Origin: an uncultured Eubacteriales bacterium
GTDB lineage: Bacteria; Bacillota; Clostridia; Oscillospirales; Oscillospiraceae
NCBI GenBank assembly: GCA_900553545.1
Contig: USDP01000006.1
Location: 1 to 23,896, forward strand
DNA length: 23,896 nucleotides
Reading direction: 5' to 3'
The translations under genes were made by a program, and so were the position numbers. Below the pieces are notes generated by a model. It saw only the letters and a list, made by a program, of their open reading frames with translations, was not told the origin of the DNA and did not search any database. Below are positions 7,687 to 14,169 of this stretch, in pieces (positions within the stretch are counted from its first letter, which is position 1; each line of letters begins with the position of its first letter).

Positions 7687-7716
7687 AGAAATTCTCCTCG
7701 GGCGTTCTTTGTGCGT

Positions 7717-7745
7717 ATCATATCACGGCAGCACGGAAAAATCCA
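7717..7745 (-). promoter_or_regulatory. Promoter candidate for the CsoR-type gene
   Basis: Minus-strand TATGAT (-10) with a weak TGGATT (-35) at 17 bases, about 30 bases before the ATG. Confidence 0.4.
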
Positions 7746-7782
7746 CAGAAATATCAACAATTTTTCCTGAAAATTCCGAAGT

Positions 7783-7802
7783 GCATCCCCCTGGCGGTGA
7801 TC
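7783..7802. promoter_or_regulatory. Possible metal-repressor operator (C/G-tract) in the divergent spacer
   Basis: GCATCCCCCTGG followed by CGGTGATC lies between the two divergent promoters. CsoR/RcnR repressors are known to bind G- or C-tract sites flanked by AT-rich inverted repeats; ATCCCCC and its GGTGAT partner only loosely fit that pattern. A candidate from position and the C-tract only. Confidence 0.25.
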
Positions 7803-7823
7803 ATTTTGCTATTTTTTCGGGGC

Positions 7824-7853
7824 TTTACAAAGGACATGCTCCTGATGTATAAT
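7824..7853 (+). promoter_or_regulatory. Strong promoter for the His-rich/cooT group
   Basis: TTTACA (-35) and a consensus TATAAT (-10, 7848-7853) are separated by 18 bases, about 30 bases before the AGGAGG and ATG of the next gene. Confidence 0.65.
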
Positions 7854-7890
7854 AGCCTGTAAAGAAACTTGCTTGCAGGAGGAATGTACC

Positions 7891-8196
7891 ATGCACCACG
7901 ATCATGAACACGAGGGCTGCTGCCACAGCCACGAAGAGGGCCACACGCACGAGCATCATCACGAGCACGGCTGCGCGGCATGCGGCAGCTGCAATGCCGA
8001 CCCGAAGGCCGAGCTGAAGGCGCTGATGAAATATATGGTTGGCCACAACGCGTCCCACGCGAACGAGCTGGCCCAGCTGGCCGCGAAGCTGAAGGATCTC
8101 GGCGAGGATACGGCTTATGAGCAGATCATGCTGGCCGTGTCGGATTTTGAAAAGGGCAATATGCGGCTGTCGACCGTGCTGGCCGCAATGGAGTAA
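7891..8196 (+). CDS. His/Cys-rich small metal-binding protein (putative nickel chaperone)
   Basis: A 101-residue protein of two parts. Residues 1-35 hold 12 histidines and 5 cysteines (Cys10, 11, 28, 31, 34), a likely multi-metal binding tail. Residues 36-101 look helical and contain GHNASHANEL. ATG 7891 has AGGAGG 8 bases before it; an upstream TTG start would run through that site. I do not recognise a named family. It is followed 14 bases later by a CooT-like gene. In Rhodospirillum rubrum, cooC-cooT-cooJ encode nickel insertion proteins for CO dehydrogenase, and CooJ is His-rich, so an analogous nickel storage or delivery role is a reasonable inference. No sequence homology to CooJ is claimed. 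Zn or Cu binding is the alternative. Confidence 0.8.
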   Translation: MHHDHEHEGCCHSHEEGHTHEHHHEHGCAACGSCNADPKAELKALMKYMVGHNASHANELAQLAAKLKDLGEDTAYEQIMLAVSDFEKGNMRLSTVLAAME

Positions 8197-8210
8197 GGAG
8201 CGATCACACT

Positions 8211-8405
8211 ATGTGCCTGGCAAACGTCTATAAGGGACAGGAAGCGCCGGAAAATCTGGTGCTCGGCAATGTGCAGCGCATCGACATCCAGAACGGTCAG
8301 GTCTTCCTGACCGACCTGATGGACCGGCAGGTCGTCATCGAGGGCGAGCTGGTGTCGGTCGATCTGGTGGGCAATGTCGCCATCGTGCGCGAGACCGTGC
8401 GCTGA
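8211..8405 (+). CDS. cooT: CooT-family nickel-binding protein
   Basis: A 64-residue protein opening with MCLANVY; the Cys2 start motif is the signature of the CooT family (PF10133), in which dimers bind one Ni(II) through Cys2. The remainder, rich in short beta-type segments (GNVQRID, GQVFLTDL, RQVVIEGEL, GNVAIVR), fits the compact beta-barrel fold. CooT contributes to nickel insertion into CO dehydrogenase. Its ribosome site AAGGAG overlaps the stop of the preceding His-rich gene, so they share a transcript. cooC lies about 1.4 kb downstream. Recognition rests on the N-terminal motif, length and context. Confidence 0.82.
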   Translation: MCLANVYKGQEAPENLVLGNVQRIDIQNGQVFLTDLMDRQVVIEGELVSVDLVGNVAIVRETVR

Positions 8406-8406
8406 G

Positions 8407-8634
8407 ATGGCGGAATACGAGGTCGTGCGCGAGGTGCAGAACCTCTGCGCAAATAACCAGATGCGCGACGTCTTCTTCGACGAGATCGAAACGGACGATC
8501 CCGTCGAATGGATTCGCCGCGAGGTCAAGGGAAAAGAGGTCAACCTGACCGTCGACCGCAAGGCGGACGGGTCCATGACCATCTATGTAGAAAGTGCCGG
8601 CGTGAGCCAGAAATTCCTGTTCACGCCGGTCTGA
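8407..8634 (+). CDS. Small conserved-looking protein of unknown function
   Basis: A 75-residue acidic protein, not recognised as a named family. ATG 8407 begins one base after the cooT stop (TGAGATG), has no clear Shine-Dalgarno site of its own, and so is probably translated by coupling to cooT. It contains one cysteine (LCANNQ), a mixed N-terminal half with many acidic residues and a C-terminal half of short beta-like segments ending in QKFLFTPV. No signal peptide or membrane segment. The frame is open 11 codons further upstream inside cooT, but that start is less likely. Its tight link to cooT suggests a role in nickel handling or CODH/ACS maturation; this is guilt by association only. A 9-bp inverted repeat (8597-8605, 8621-8629) overlaps its 3' end. 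Confidence 0.7.
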   Translation: MAEYEVVREVQNLCANNQMRDVFFDEIETDDPVEWIRREVKGKEVNLTVDRKADGSMTIYVESAGVSQKFLFTPV

Positions 8635-8649
8635 ACCCGGCGGCATTTT

Positions 8650-8677
8650 GAAAAAACACAAGTTTTTTCGGTTTTTT
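8650..8677 (+). terminator. AT-rich hairpin with T-run after the cooT group
   Basis: GAAAAAAC and GTTTTTTC pair over 8 bp around ACAA, followed by GGTTTTTTAAC. The stem is weak but the T-tract is good; together they probably reduce read-through into metF. Confidence 0.45.
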
Positions 8678-8690
8678 AACAAGTTCGGGC

Positions 8691-8719
8691 TTGTATTTGC
8701 GGCAGCATTATGTTACGAT
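8691..8719 (+). promoter_or_regulatory. Promoter candidate for metF and the Wood-Ljungdahl operon
   Basis: TTGTAT and TACGAT separated by 17 bases. It leaves a leader of about 75 nt before metF that contains a small hairpin (TGGGC / GCCCA); no riboswitch family was recognised in it. Confidence 0.5.
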
Positions 8720-8800
8720 ATTTCTGTATCGAATCCCGAGATGGGCCTCGTATGCCCACTTGGGAGTAGGCAGAAAAAATCATATTTTTTGGAGGCATAT

Positions 8801-9730
8801 ATGAGCGTTGCTGAAATCTATGAAAAGAGAGCCACTTTCTCGTTCGAGGTGTTCCCGCCCAAGACGGATGTCGGCATGGAAAAGCTGTGCGGCAAGGACG
8901 GCGTCCTGGAAAAGCTGTACACGCTGAACCCCGACTACATCTCCTGTACTTACGGTGCCGGCGGCACCAACGTCGGTAAAAACCTCGAAGTTCTCGACAA
9001 GATCGTCAAGGACGGCAAGACCACCCCGGTCACCCACTTCACCTGCATCGGCAACACCAAGGAAGACATCAAGGAAAAGCTTCAGACCTACCTGGATCAC
9101 GGCATCGACCACATGCTCGCGCTCCGCGGCGACCTGCCCTTCGGCTGGACCGGCACCAACGGCGACCTGCACTATGCCACCGAGCTGGTCAAGTTCGTCC
9201 GCAAAGAGTTCGGTGACAAGTTCACCATCGCGGTCGCTGGCTCGCCCGAAGGCCACATCCAGTGCCGCAGCCTCGAGGCTGACATCGCGTTCCTGAAGCA
9301 GAAGCAGGACAACGGCGCCGACTTCATCATCAGCCAGCTCTGCTGGGATATGGATGCGTTCCGTTACTGGCTCGACGCCATCCGCGGCGCGGGCATCTGG
9401 CTGCCGGTCGACGTGGGCATCATGCCGATCCTCGATCAGGCCGCGACTATCAACATGGCCCTTAGCCGCAACGGCTGCGTCATGGACCGCAAGCTCTGCG
9501 AGATCATCTCCAAGAACTGGATCTTCCCGAACCCGTTCGACAAGGAGCCGTTCGACGCGGACGTCGCCGGCAAGAAGGCCAGCTTCAAGGCCGCCGGTAT
9601 CGAGTATACCATCAACCAGATCGACGAGTATCGCGCCTGCGGCGTGGATGGCATCCACCTGTACGCGCTGAACAAGTACGACGACGTGGCCAACATCGCA
9701 AAGCTGGCCGGTCTGATCGACCTCGTCTAA
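8801..9730 (+). CDS. metF: 5,10-methylenetetrahydrofolate reductase
   Basis: Flavoprotein of 309 residues that reduces methylene-THF to methyl-THF, the last folate step of the methyl branch. Motifs: FSFEVFPPK at residues 13-21 (the Glu used for methylene-THF activation in E. coli MetF), the ALRGDLP segment (conserved Asp), and SPEGH. Length equals the minimal TIM-barrel enzyme without the eukaryotic regulatory domain. GGAGG lies 5 bases before ATG 8801; the frame is open 51 codons upstream but those codons cover the promoter and leader. In many acetogens MetF works with the Fe-S subunit MetV; no metV gene is adjacent, so the electron donor here is unknown. It opens the plus-strand Wood-Ljungdahl cluster and is followed by a GC hairpin before cooC. 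Confidence 0.93.
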   Translation: MSVAEIYEKRATFSFEVFPPKTDVGMEKLCGKDGVLEKLYTLNPDYISCTYGAGGTNVGKNLEVLDKIVKDGKTTPVTHFTCIGNTKEDIKEKLQTYLDHGIDHMLALRGDLPFGWTGTNGDLHYATELVKFVRKEFGDKFTIAVAGSPEGHIQCRSLEADIAFLKQKQDNGADFIISQLCWDMDAFRYWLDAIRGAGIWLPVDVGIMPILDQAATINMALSRNGCVMDRKLCEIISKNWIFPNPFDKEPFDADVAGKKASFKAAGIEYTINQIDEYRACGVDGIHLYALNKYDDVANIAKLAGLIDLV

Positions 9731-9746
9731 TCCAATCATCAGCTGC

Positions 9747-9770
9747 CCCGGCGGGCGTTTGCCCGCCGGG
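9747..9770 (+). terminator. GC hairpin between metF and cooC
   Basis: CCCGGCGGGC and GCCCGCCGGG form a perfect 10-bp stem with loop GTTT. No T-run follows, so it is more likely a pausing, mRNA-end stabilising or partial termination structure than a full terminator. Confidence 0.45.
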
Positions 9771-9801
9771 ACATTCGAGCGTTTAGCAAGGAGCGTTTTT
9801 T

Positions 9802-10572
9802 ATGGCAAGATCGCACACCATCGCAGTGGCCGGAAAGGGCGGCGTCGGCAAGACGACGACTTGCGGCATGATCATCGACTATCTCTGCAAGGCTGGAAAA
9901 GGCCCGCTTCTGGTGGTGGACGCCGACGCGAACTCGAACCTCAACGAGGTTCTGGGCGTGGAGGTGGAGACGACGCTGGGCGACATCCGTGAGGAAATGG
10001 CCCGCGCCGAACAGACGGGCAGCGTGCCCGCCAATATGACCAAGGCCGATTACGCGGAGATGAAATTCGGCACAGCGCTGATCGAAGAAGACGACTATGA
10101 CATGCTCGTCATGGGCCGCACGCAGGGCAAGGGCTGCTATTGCTTTGTCAACGGCGTGCTGAAGACCCAGCTGGACAAGTATATCGGCAATTATAATTAT
10201 GTGATCATGGACAACGAGGCGGGGCTGGAGCACATTTCGCGCGGCACGCTCCCGCACGTGGATACCATGCTCCTCGTTTCCGACTGTTCGCGGCGCGGCA
10301 TCCAGGCCGTGGGGCGGATCGCGGAAATGATCCGCGAGCTGAACTTGAAGCCCGGCGAAATGAAGCTGATCGTCAACCGCGCGCCCGGCGGCGAACTGAA
10401 CCCCGGCGTGGCGGAGGAAATAAAGAAATACGGTCTGGATCTCGTCGGCGTGCTGCCGCAGGACGATCTGGTCTACGAATACGACTGCGAGGGCAAGCCC
10501 AGCTCACAGGTTCCCGACAGCGCACCCGTCAAGCAGGCGCTGGCGGCCATCATGCACAAATTAAATTTGTAA
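9802..10572 (+). CDS. cooC: CooC-type nickel-insertion ATPase for CODH/ACS
   Basis: MinD/SIMIBI-class ATPase, 256 residues. A deviant Walker A GKGGVGKTT sits at residues 11-19, DADAN follows the next strand, and a CxC motif lies at Cys112-Cys114 (GCYCFVNG). The CxC numbering is the same as in Carboxydothermus CooC1, where the pair from two subunits binds nickel in the dimer. It inserts nickel into the C-cluster of CODH or, as AcsF, activates ACS. AAGGAG precedes the ATG. Its position directly before acsD-acsCE-acsB matches the lpdA-cooC-acsD-acsC-acsE-acsB order I recall for Clostridium ljungdahlii. Whether its client here is AcsB, a CODH encoded elsewhere, or both is not shown. Confidence 0.93.
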   Translation: MARSHTIAVAGKGGVGKTTTCGMIIDYLCKAGKGPLLVVDADANSNLNEVLGVEVETTLGDIREEMARAEQTGSVPANMTKADYAEMKFGTALIEEDDYDMLVMGRTQGKGCYCFVNGVLKTQLDKYIGNYNYVIMDNEAGLEHISRGTLPHVDTMLLVSDCSRRGIQAVGRIAEMIRELNLKPGEMKLIVNRAPGGELNPGVAEEIKKYGLDLVGVLPQDDLVYEYDCEGKPSSQVPDSAPVKQALAAIMHKLNL

Positions 10573-10608
10573 ACCTATTTTTAAGATAGGGCCACAGGAC
10601 ATCGTGTA

Positions 10609-10713
10609 TTCGGCGAGAGATTTTGGCGCAAGGCAAGATTTGGAGCGCGCAGACATACTTTCTGTATTTCAAGCGCTTCAAACTGCGGCATTGCGGCAAA
10701 AGATCCGGCGAAG
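10609..10713. repeat. 105-nt imperfect palindrome between cooC and acsD
   Basis: Left arm from 10609 (TTCGGCGAGAG then TTTTGGCGCAAGGC) matches the complement of the right arm ending at 10713 (GCATTGCGGCAAAAG then CGGCGAAG) with scattered mismatches and one indel. Inside, GGAGCGC (10642-10648) pairs with GCGCTTC (10673-10679), and ATAC / GTAT (10655-10658, 10664-10667) close the centre. The whole gap folds as one long irregular stem. A short open frame crossing it (10623-10814) has no credible start or domain. It looks like a MITE/REP-type repeat or a structured RNA spacer. Confidence 0.55.
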
Positions 10714-10767
10714 ACGGGCTTGCGGTCTTATCCCAGCAAAATTTTTTATATAGGGGGATTCACCATT

Positions 10768-11712
10768 ATGCCTTTTGTTCCCAAAAAGCAGGCTTTCAAC
10801 GCCCACATCAATGAAGTGGTGCTCGGCGTTGGTGACAAAGCCACCGCGATCGGCGGGCAGAATGTCCTGCCGTTCCATACCTTTGACGCGGAGATCAAGA
10901 ACGCACCGAAGATCGGCGTCGAGCTGACCGACTTTGGTATGGAAGAGTACACCATGCCCGGCGAGAAGGAATTCTATGCCGGCTGCGAGACCGTCGTCGA
11001 CATGGCCAAGCGCGCCGAGACGATGGAAGGCGCGAGCTTCCTCTGCCTGCACTTCGAAGGGGCCGATCCCAACGGCGCCAACAAGTCCACGGAAGAGTGC
11101 GTCGCGCTGGCGAAGGCCGTGGCCGACGCCGTGACGATGCCCATCGTCATCATGGGCTGCAAGAACATCGAAAAGGACACCGAGCTGTTCAACAAGATTG
11201 CCGAGGCTCTGGCCGGCAAGAACATTCTCGTCCTGTCCGCCCGCGACGAAAACTACAAGACGGTCGGCGCGTCCGCCGGTCTGGCCTACGGCCAGAAGGT
11301 CGGCGCGGAATCCGCCGTCGATATCAACCTTGCCAAGCAGCTGAACACCGTCATGACCCAGCTCGGCGTCAACGCCCAGTCCATCGTCATGAACATCGGT
11401 TCCGCCGCTGCCGGTTACGGCTATGAGTATGTTGCTTCCACGCTGGACCGCGTGAAGGATGCCGCGCTGAAGCAGGCCGATGCCATGCTCCAGATGCCCA
11501 TCATGACCCCGGTCTCCGCCGACGCCTGGGGCGTCAAGGAAGCGGTCATGAGCGAAGCGGATATGCCCGAATGGGGCAACCAGGAAGAGCGCGGCGTGGA
11601 GATGGAAGTCACCACGGCGGCGGCTGTCCTGGCCGGCGGCTCCGACGCCGTCATCATGCGGCACCCGGCCGCGATCCGCACCATCGCCAAGATGATCAAC
11701 GCGCTCATGTAA
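10768..11712 (+). CDS. acsD: Corrinoid iron-sulfur protein small subunit
   Basis: Small subunit (AcsD, CfsB) of the corrinoid Fe-S protein, 314 residues, matching the roughly 310-325 residues of the family. It folds as a TIM barrel and forms the heterodimer with AcsC, helping to hold the corrinoid that carries the methyl group from methyl-THF to acetyl-CoA synthase. No Fe-S cysteine motif is expected or seen. Family-like segments include TIMPFVPK at the start and GYGYEYVASTLDR in the C-terminal half. I start at ATG 10768 with AGGGGG 10 bases before it; the frame is open 16 codons further up. It precedes the acsC-acsE fusion by 21 bases, so the two subunits are co-translated in similar amounts. 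Confidence 0.93.
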   Translation: MPFVPKKQAFNAHINEVVLGVGDKATAIGGQNVLPFHTFDAEIKNAPKIGVELTDFGMEEYTMPGEKEFYAGCETVVDMAKRAETMEGASFLCLHFEGADPNGANKSTEECVALAKAVADAVTMPIVIMGCKNIEKDTELFNKIAEALAGKNILVLSARDENYKTVGASAGLAYGQKVGAESAVDINLAKQLNTVMTQLGVNAQSIVMNIGSAAAGYGYEYVASTLDRVKDAALKQADAMLQMPIMTPVSADAWGVKEAVMSEADMPEWGNQEERGVEMEVTTAAAVLAGGSDAVIMRHPAAIRTIAKMINALM

Positions 11713-11733
11713 GCAGGAAGGAGGAACACTACT

Positions 11734-14013
11734 ATGGCAGTTAAAGGTCTTGACATTTTCAAATTATCTCCCAAGAAGAACTGTAAGGAATGCGGCAGCC
11801 CCACGTGTATGGCGTTCTGCATGAAGGTCGCGCAGGGCGCGCTCCCGATCACGAAGTGCCCGTACATGTCCGAAGAGGCGATCGCCCTCCTCTCCGAGGC
11901 CACCGCACCCCCCATGAAGACCATCGAGTTCGCCGGCCACAAGCTCGGCGGCGAGACCGTCATGTTCCGTCATGAGAAGACCCTCGTGTCCCGCAACCTC
12001 TTTGCGCAGTATCTGTGCACCTGCATGGACGACGCCGAGGTCGACGCGAAGCTCGACATCATGAAGAAGACCGACTACGAGCGCATCGGTGAGCGCGAGT
12101 ACGTCGAATCCATTTTCGTCCACGACGCTGGCGATGCCGACAAGTTCGTCGCGCTGGCCAAAAAGGCCGCCACGTTTGAGCGCGGCGTCATCCTCGACAC
12201 CGAAAACGTCGACGCCGCGAAGGCCGCCGTCGAGGCGATCAAGGACATCAAGCCCATTCTGAACGGCGCCAACAAGGACAACTACGCCGACATGAACGCC
12301 ATCGCGACCGCCGCGGGCATCGTCCTCGGCGTCAAGGGCGCTTCCCTCGAAGAGCTGCACGACACCGTCGAAGCTCTCGAGAAGGCCGGCAACAAGAACC
12401 TCGTCATCGACGTCACCGGCGCGACCGTGAAGGAGACCTTCGCGAACGCCGTCATCGTCCGCCGCTCCGCCATCAAGGACAACGACCGTACCTTCGGTTA
12501 TCCGTCCATCGTCAACCTCGCGAAGCTCTGCCACGGTGACATCCACCTGCAGACCGCTCTGGCGTCCGTGTTCACGCTGAAATACGGCTCGATCATCGTC
12601 ATGGAGCGCATGAGCTACGCCGAGGCGCTGCCGCTGTACGGCCTGCGCCAGAACATCTACACCGACCCGCAGAAGCCCATGAAGGTCGCCCCCGGCATCT
12701 ACCCGATCAACGGCGCCACGCCCGACGATCCCTGCTGCCTGACGGTCGACTTCGCGCTGACCTACTTCCTGGTCTCCGGCGAGCTCGAGCGGTCCAAGGT
12801 GCCCATCAACCTGCTCATCACCGACGCGTCCGGCATGTCCGTTCTGACCGCGTGGGCCGCCGGCAAGTTCTCCTCGACCTCCGTCAAGAAGTTCTTCGAC
12901 GAGTTCGATCTGGCTTCCAAGATCAACAACCGCACCCTCATCATCCCTGGCAAGGTTGCCGTCATGAAGGGCGAGATTCAGGACAAGCTGCCCGAGTGGA
13001 ACGTCGTCGTCGGCACGCGCGAGGCTGTCGAGCTCGTCAAGTACCTCAAGGACGGCGAGTACAAGGCTGCTGCCGAGGCTGCCGCCGCCGCGAAGGCTCC
13101 CGCCGGCGAGAAGAAGGAGACCGTCGACGCCAACGCGCCGCTGGACTTCGAGAAGATCGCTGCCTCCATCCCGGCCATCAAGATCCGCGACGACCTCGAT
13201 GCCCACTACAAGCAGAGAGATCCGGAATCCCCGAAGTTCGTCACCATCGGCGAGCGCATCCACTGCATCTCCCCGGTCATCCGCGAGGCCATGGCCACGT
13301 TCAACCCCGATCCGATCCTCGAGCGTGCAGCCCAGCAGATCAAGGCTGGCGCGACCTACCTCGACGTCAACATCGGCCCGGCCGAGTCCAATGGTCCGGA
13401 ACTGATGACCTGGGCGGTCAAGCTGCTGCAGGAGAACTTCAACAACGTGCCTCTGGCCCTCGATACCGCCAACAAGCGCGCCATCGAAGCCGGCATCAAG
13501 GTCTACAACCGCACGAACGGCAAGCCCATCGTCAACTCTGCTGACGCCGGCTCCCGTATCTCCTACATCGACCTGGCCGCGGCCAACGATGCGATCTGCG
13601 TCGCGCTCTGCTCCGCCGACGGCATCGCCAAGGACAACGAAGAGCGCATGATGCACTGCCATCACATGCTCGAGCGCGGCCTGTCCCTCGGCATGGAAGC
13701 GACCGACCTCTGGTTCGACCCGCTGTTCCTCGTCGTCAAGGGCATGCAGGACAAGCAGATGGACGTTCTGAACGCCATCAAGCTGTTCGCCGACGAGGGC
13801 CTGAAGTCCACCGGCGGCCTGTCCAACAACTCCAACGGCGCGCCGAAGAATGTCCGCCCGATCATGGACTCCGCGCTGGTCGCCATGGCGATGATGCAGG
13901 GCCTGACCTCTGCCATCGTCAACCCGAACGACCTGCGGCTGATGGAGACCATCAAGTCCTGCGACATCTTCAAGAACAACGAGCTGTACTCCGACTCCTA
14001 TCTGGACGCCTAA
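11734..14013 (+). CDS. acsC-acsE: Fused corrinoid protein large subunit and methyl-THF methyltransferase (AcsC-AcsE)
   Basis: One 759-residue frame holds two proteins normally separate. Residues 1-444 are AcsC: an N-terminal [4Fe-4S] domain with Cys17, Cys20, Cys25 and Cys42 (same positions as Moorella AcsC), a TIM barrel and a C-terminal B12-binding domain; Moorella AcsC is about 446 residues. Residues 445-500 are an Ala/Lys/Glu-rich linker. Residues 501-759 are AcsE, starting FVTIGERI and holding equivalents of the methyl-THF-binding residues of Moorella MeTr: Asp577 (LALD), Asn601 (IVNS), Asp662 (WFDP), Asn698 (LSNN). All catalytic elements are intact, so the fusion should be active. Codon use is uniform across the junction, with no stop or start between the parts. 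In other clostridia acsC and acsE are adjacent in this same order. GGAGG precedes the ATG. Confidence 0.95.
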   Translation: MAVKGLDIFKLSPKKNCKECGSPTCMAFCMKVAQGALPITKCPYMSEEAIALLSEATAPPMKTIEFAGHKLGGETVMFRHEKTLVSRNLFAQYLCTCMDDAEVDAKLDIMKKTDYERIGEREYVESIFVHDAGDADKFVALAKKAATFERGVILDTENVDAAKAAVEAIKDIKPILNGANKDNYADMNAIATAAGIVLGVKGASLEELHDTVEALEKAGNKNLVIDVTGATVKETFANAVIVRRSAIKDNDRTFGYPSIVNLAKLCHGDIHLQTALASVFTLKYGSIIVMERMSYAEALPLYGLRQNIYTDPQKPMKVAPGIYPINGATPDDPCCLTVDFALTYFLVSGELERSKVPINLLITDASGMSVLTAWAAGKFSSTSVKKFFDEFDLASKINNRTLIIPGKVAVMKGEIQDKLPEWNVVVGTREAVELVKYLKDGEYKAAAEAAAAAKAPAGEKKETVDANAPLDFEKIAASIPAIKIRDDLDAHYKQRDPESPKFVTIGERIHCISPVIREAMATFNPDPILERAAQQIKAGATYLDVNIGPAESNGPELMTWAVKLLQENFNNVPLALDTANKRAIEAGIKVYNRTNGKPIVNSADAGSRISYIDLAAANDAICVALCSADGIAKDNEERMMHCHHMLERGLSLGMEATDLWFDPLFLVVKGMQDKQMDVLNAIKLFADEGLKSTGGLSNNSNGAPKNVRPIMDSALVAMAMMQGLTSAIVNPNDLRLMETIKSCDIFKNNELYSDSYLDA

Positions 14014-14027
14014 TTTTACAAAACCCG

Positions 14028-14056
14028 TTCCCTGCCGGAAAATTTCCGGCAGGGAA
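14028..14056 (+). terminator. Hairpin 1 between acsC-acsE and acsB
   Basis: TTCCCTGCCGG and CCGGCAGGGAA pair perfectly over 11 bp around AAAATTT, 14 bases beyond the stop. The following bases (TCGGCGCTTTATCC) form only a weak T-run. It may stabilise the 3' end of the upstream mRNA. Confidence 0.5.
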
Positions 14057-14095
14057 TCGGCGCTTTATCCGTTCGCAATCAAATTCGGGAAATTT

Positions 14096-14134
14096 GCTGG
14101 TTTTCCGGACGCATGACCGGAAAACCGGCTTTTT
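14096..14134 (+). terminator. Strong intrinsic terminator in front of acsB
   Basis: GCTGGTTTTCCGG and CCGGAAAACCGGC (14096-14108, 14117-14129) pair over 13 bp with one wobble around an 8-base loop and are followed by TTTTTCATATC. It stands inside the acs gene series, 36 bases before the acsB start, and I see no clear promoter between it and acsB. Partial read-through or an undetected promoter would be needed for acsB expression. Confidence 0.7.
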
Positions 14135-14169
14135 CATATCTTTCATCACGTATGAAACGGGAGGATTTT

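Noticed and set aside
8648..8800. N-terminal extension of MetF by 51 codons
   Set aside because: The codons cover a promoter candidate and a leader, and GGAGG with ATG 8801 gives a MetF starting at the usual place.
10623..10814. 63-codon frame between cooC and acsD
   Set aside because: It runs through the long palindrome and into acsD in another frame, without a ribosome site or domain.
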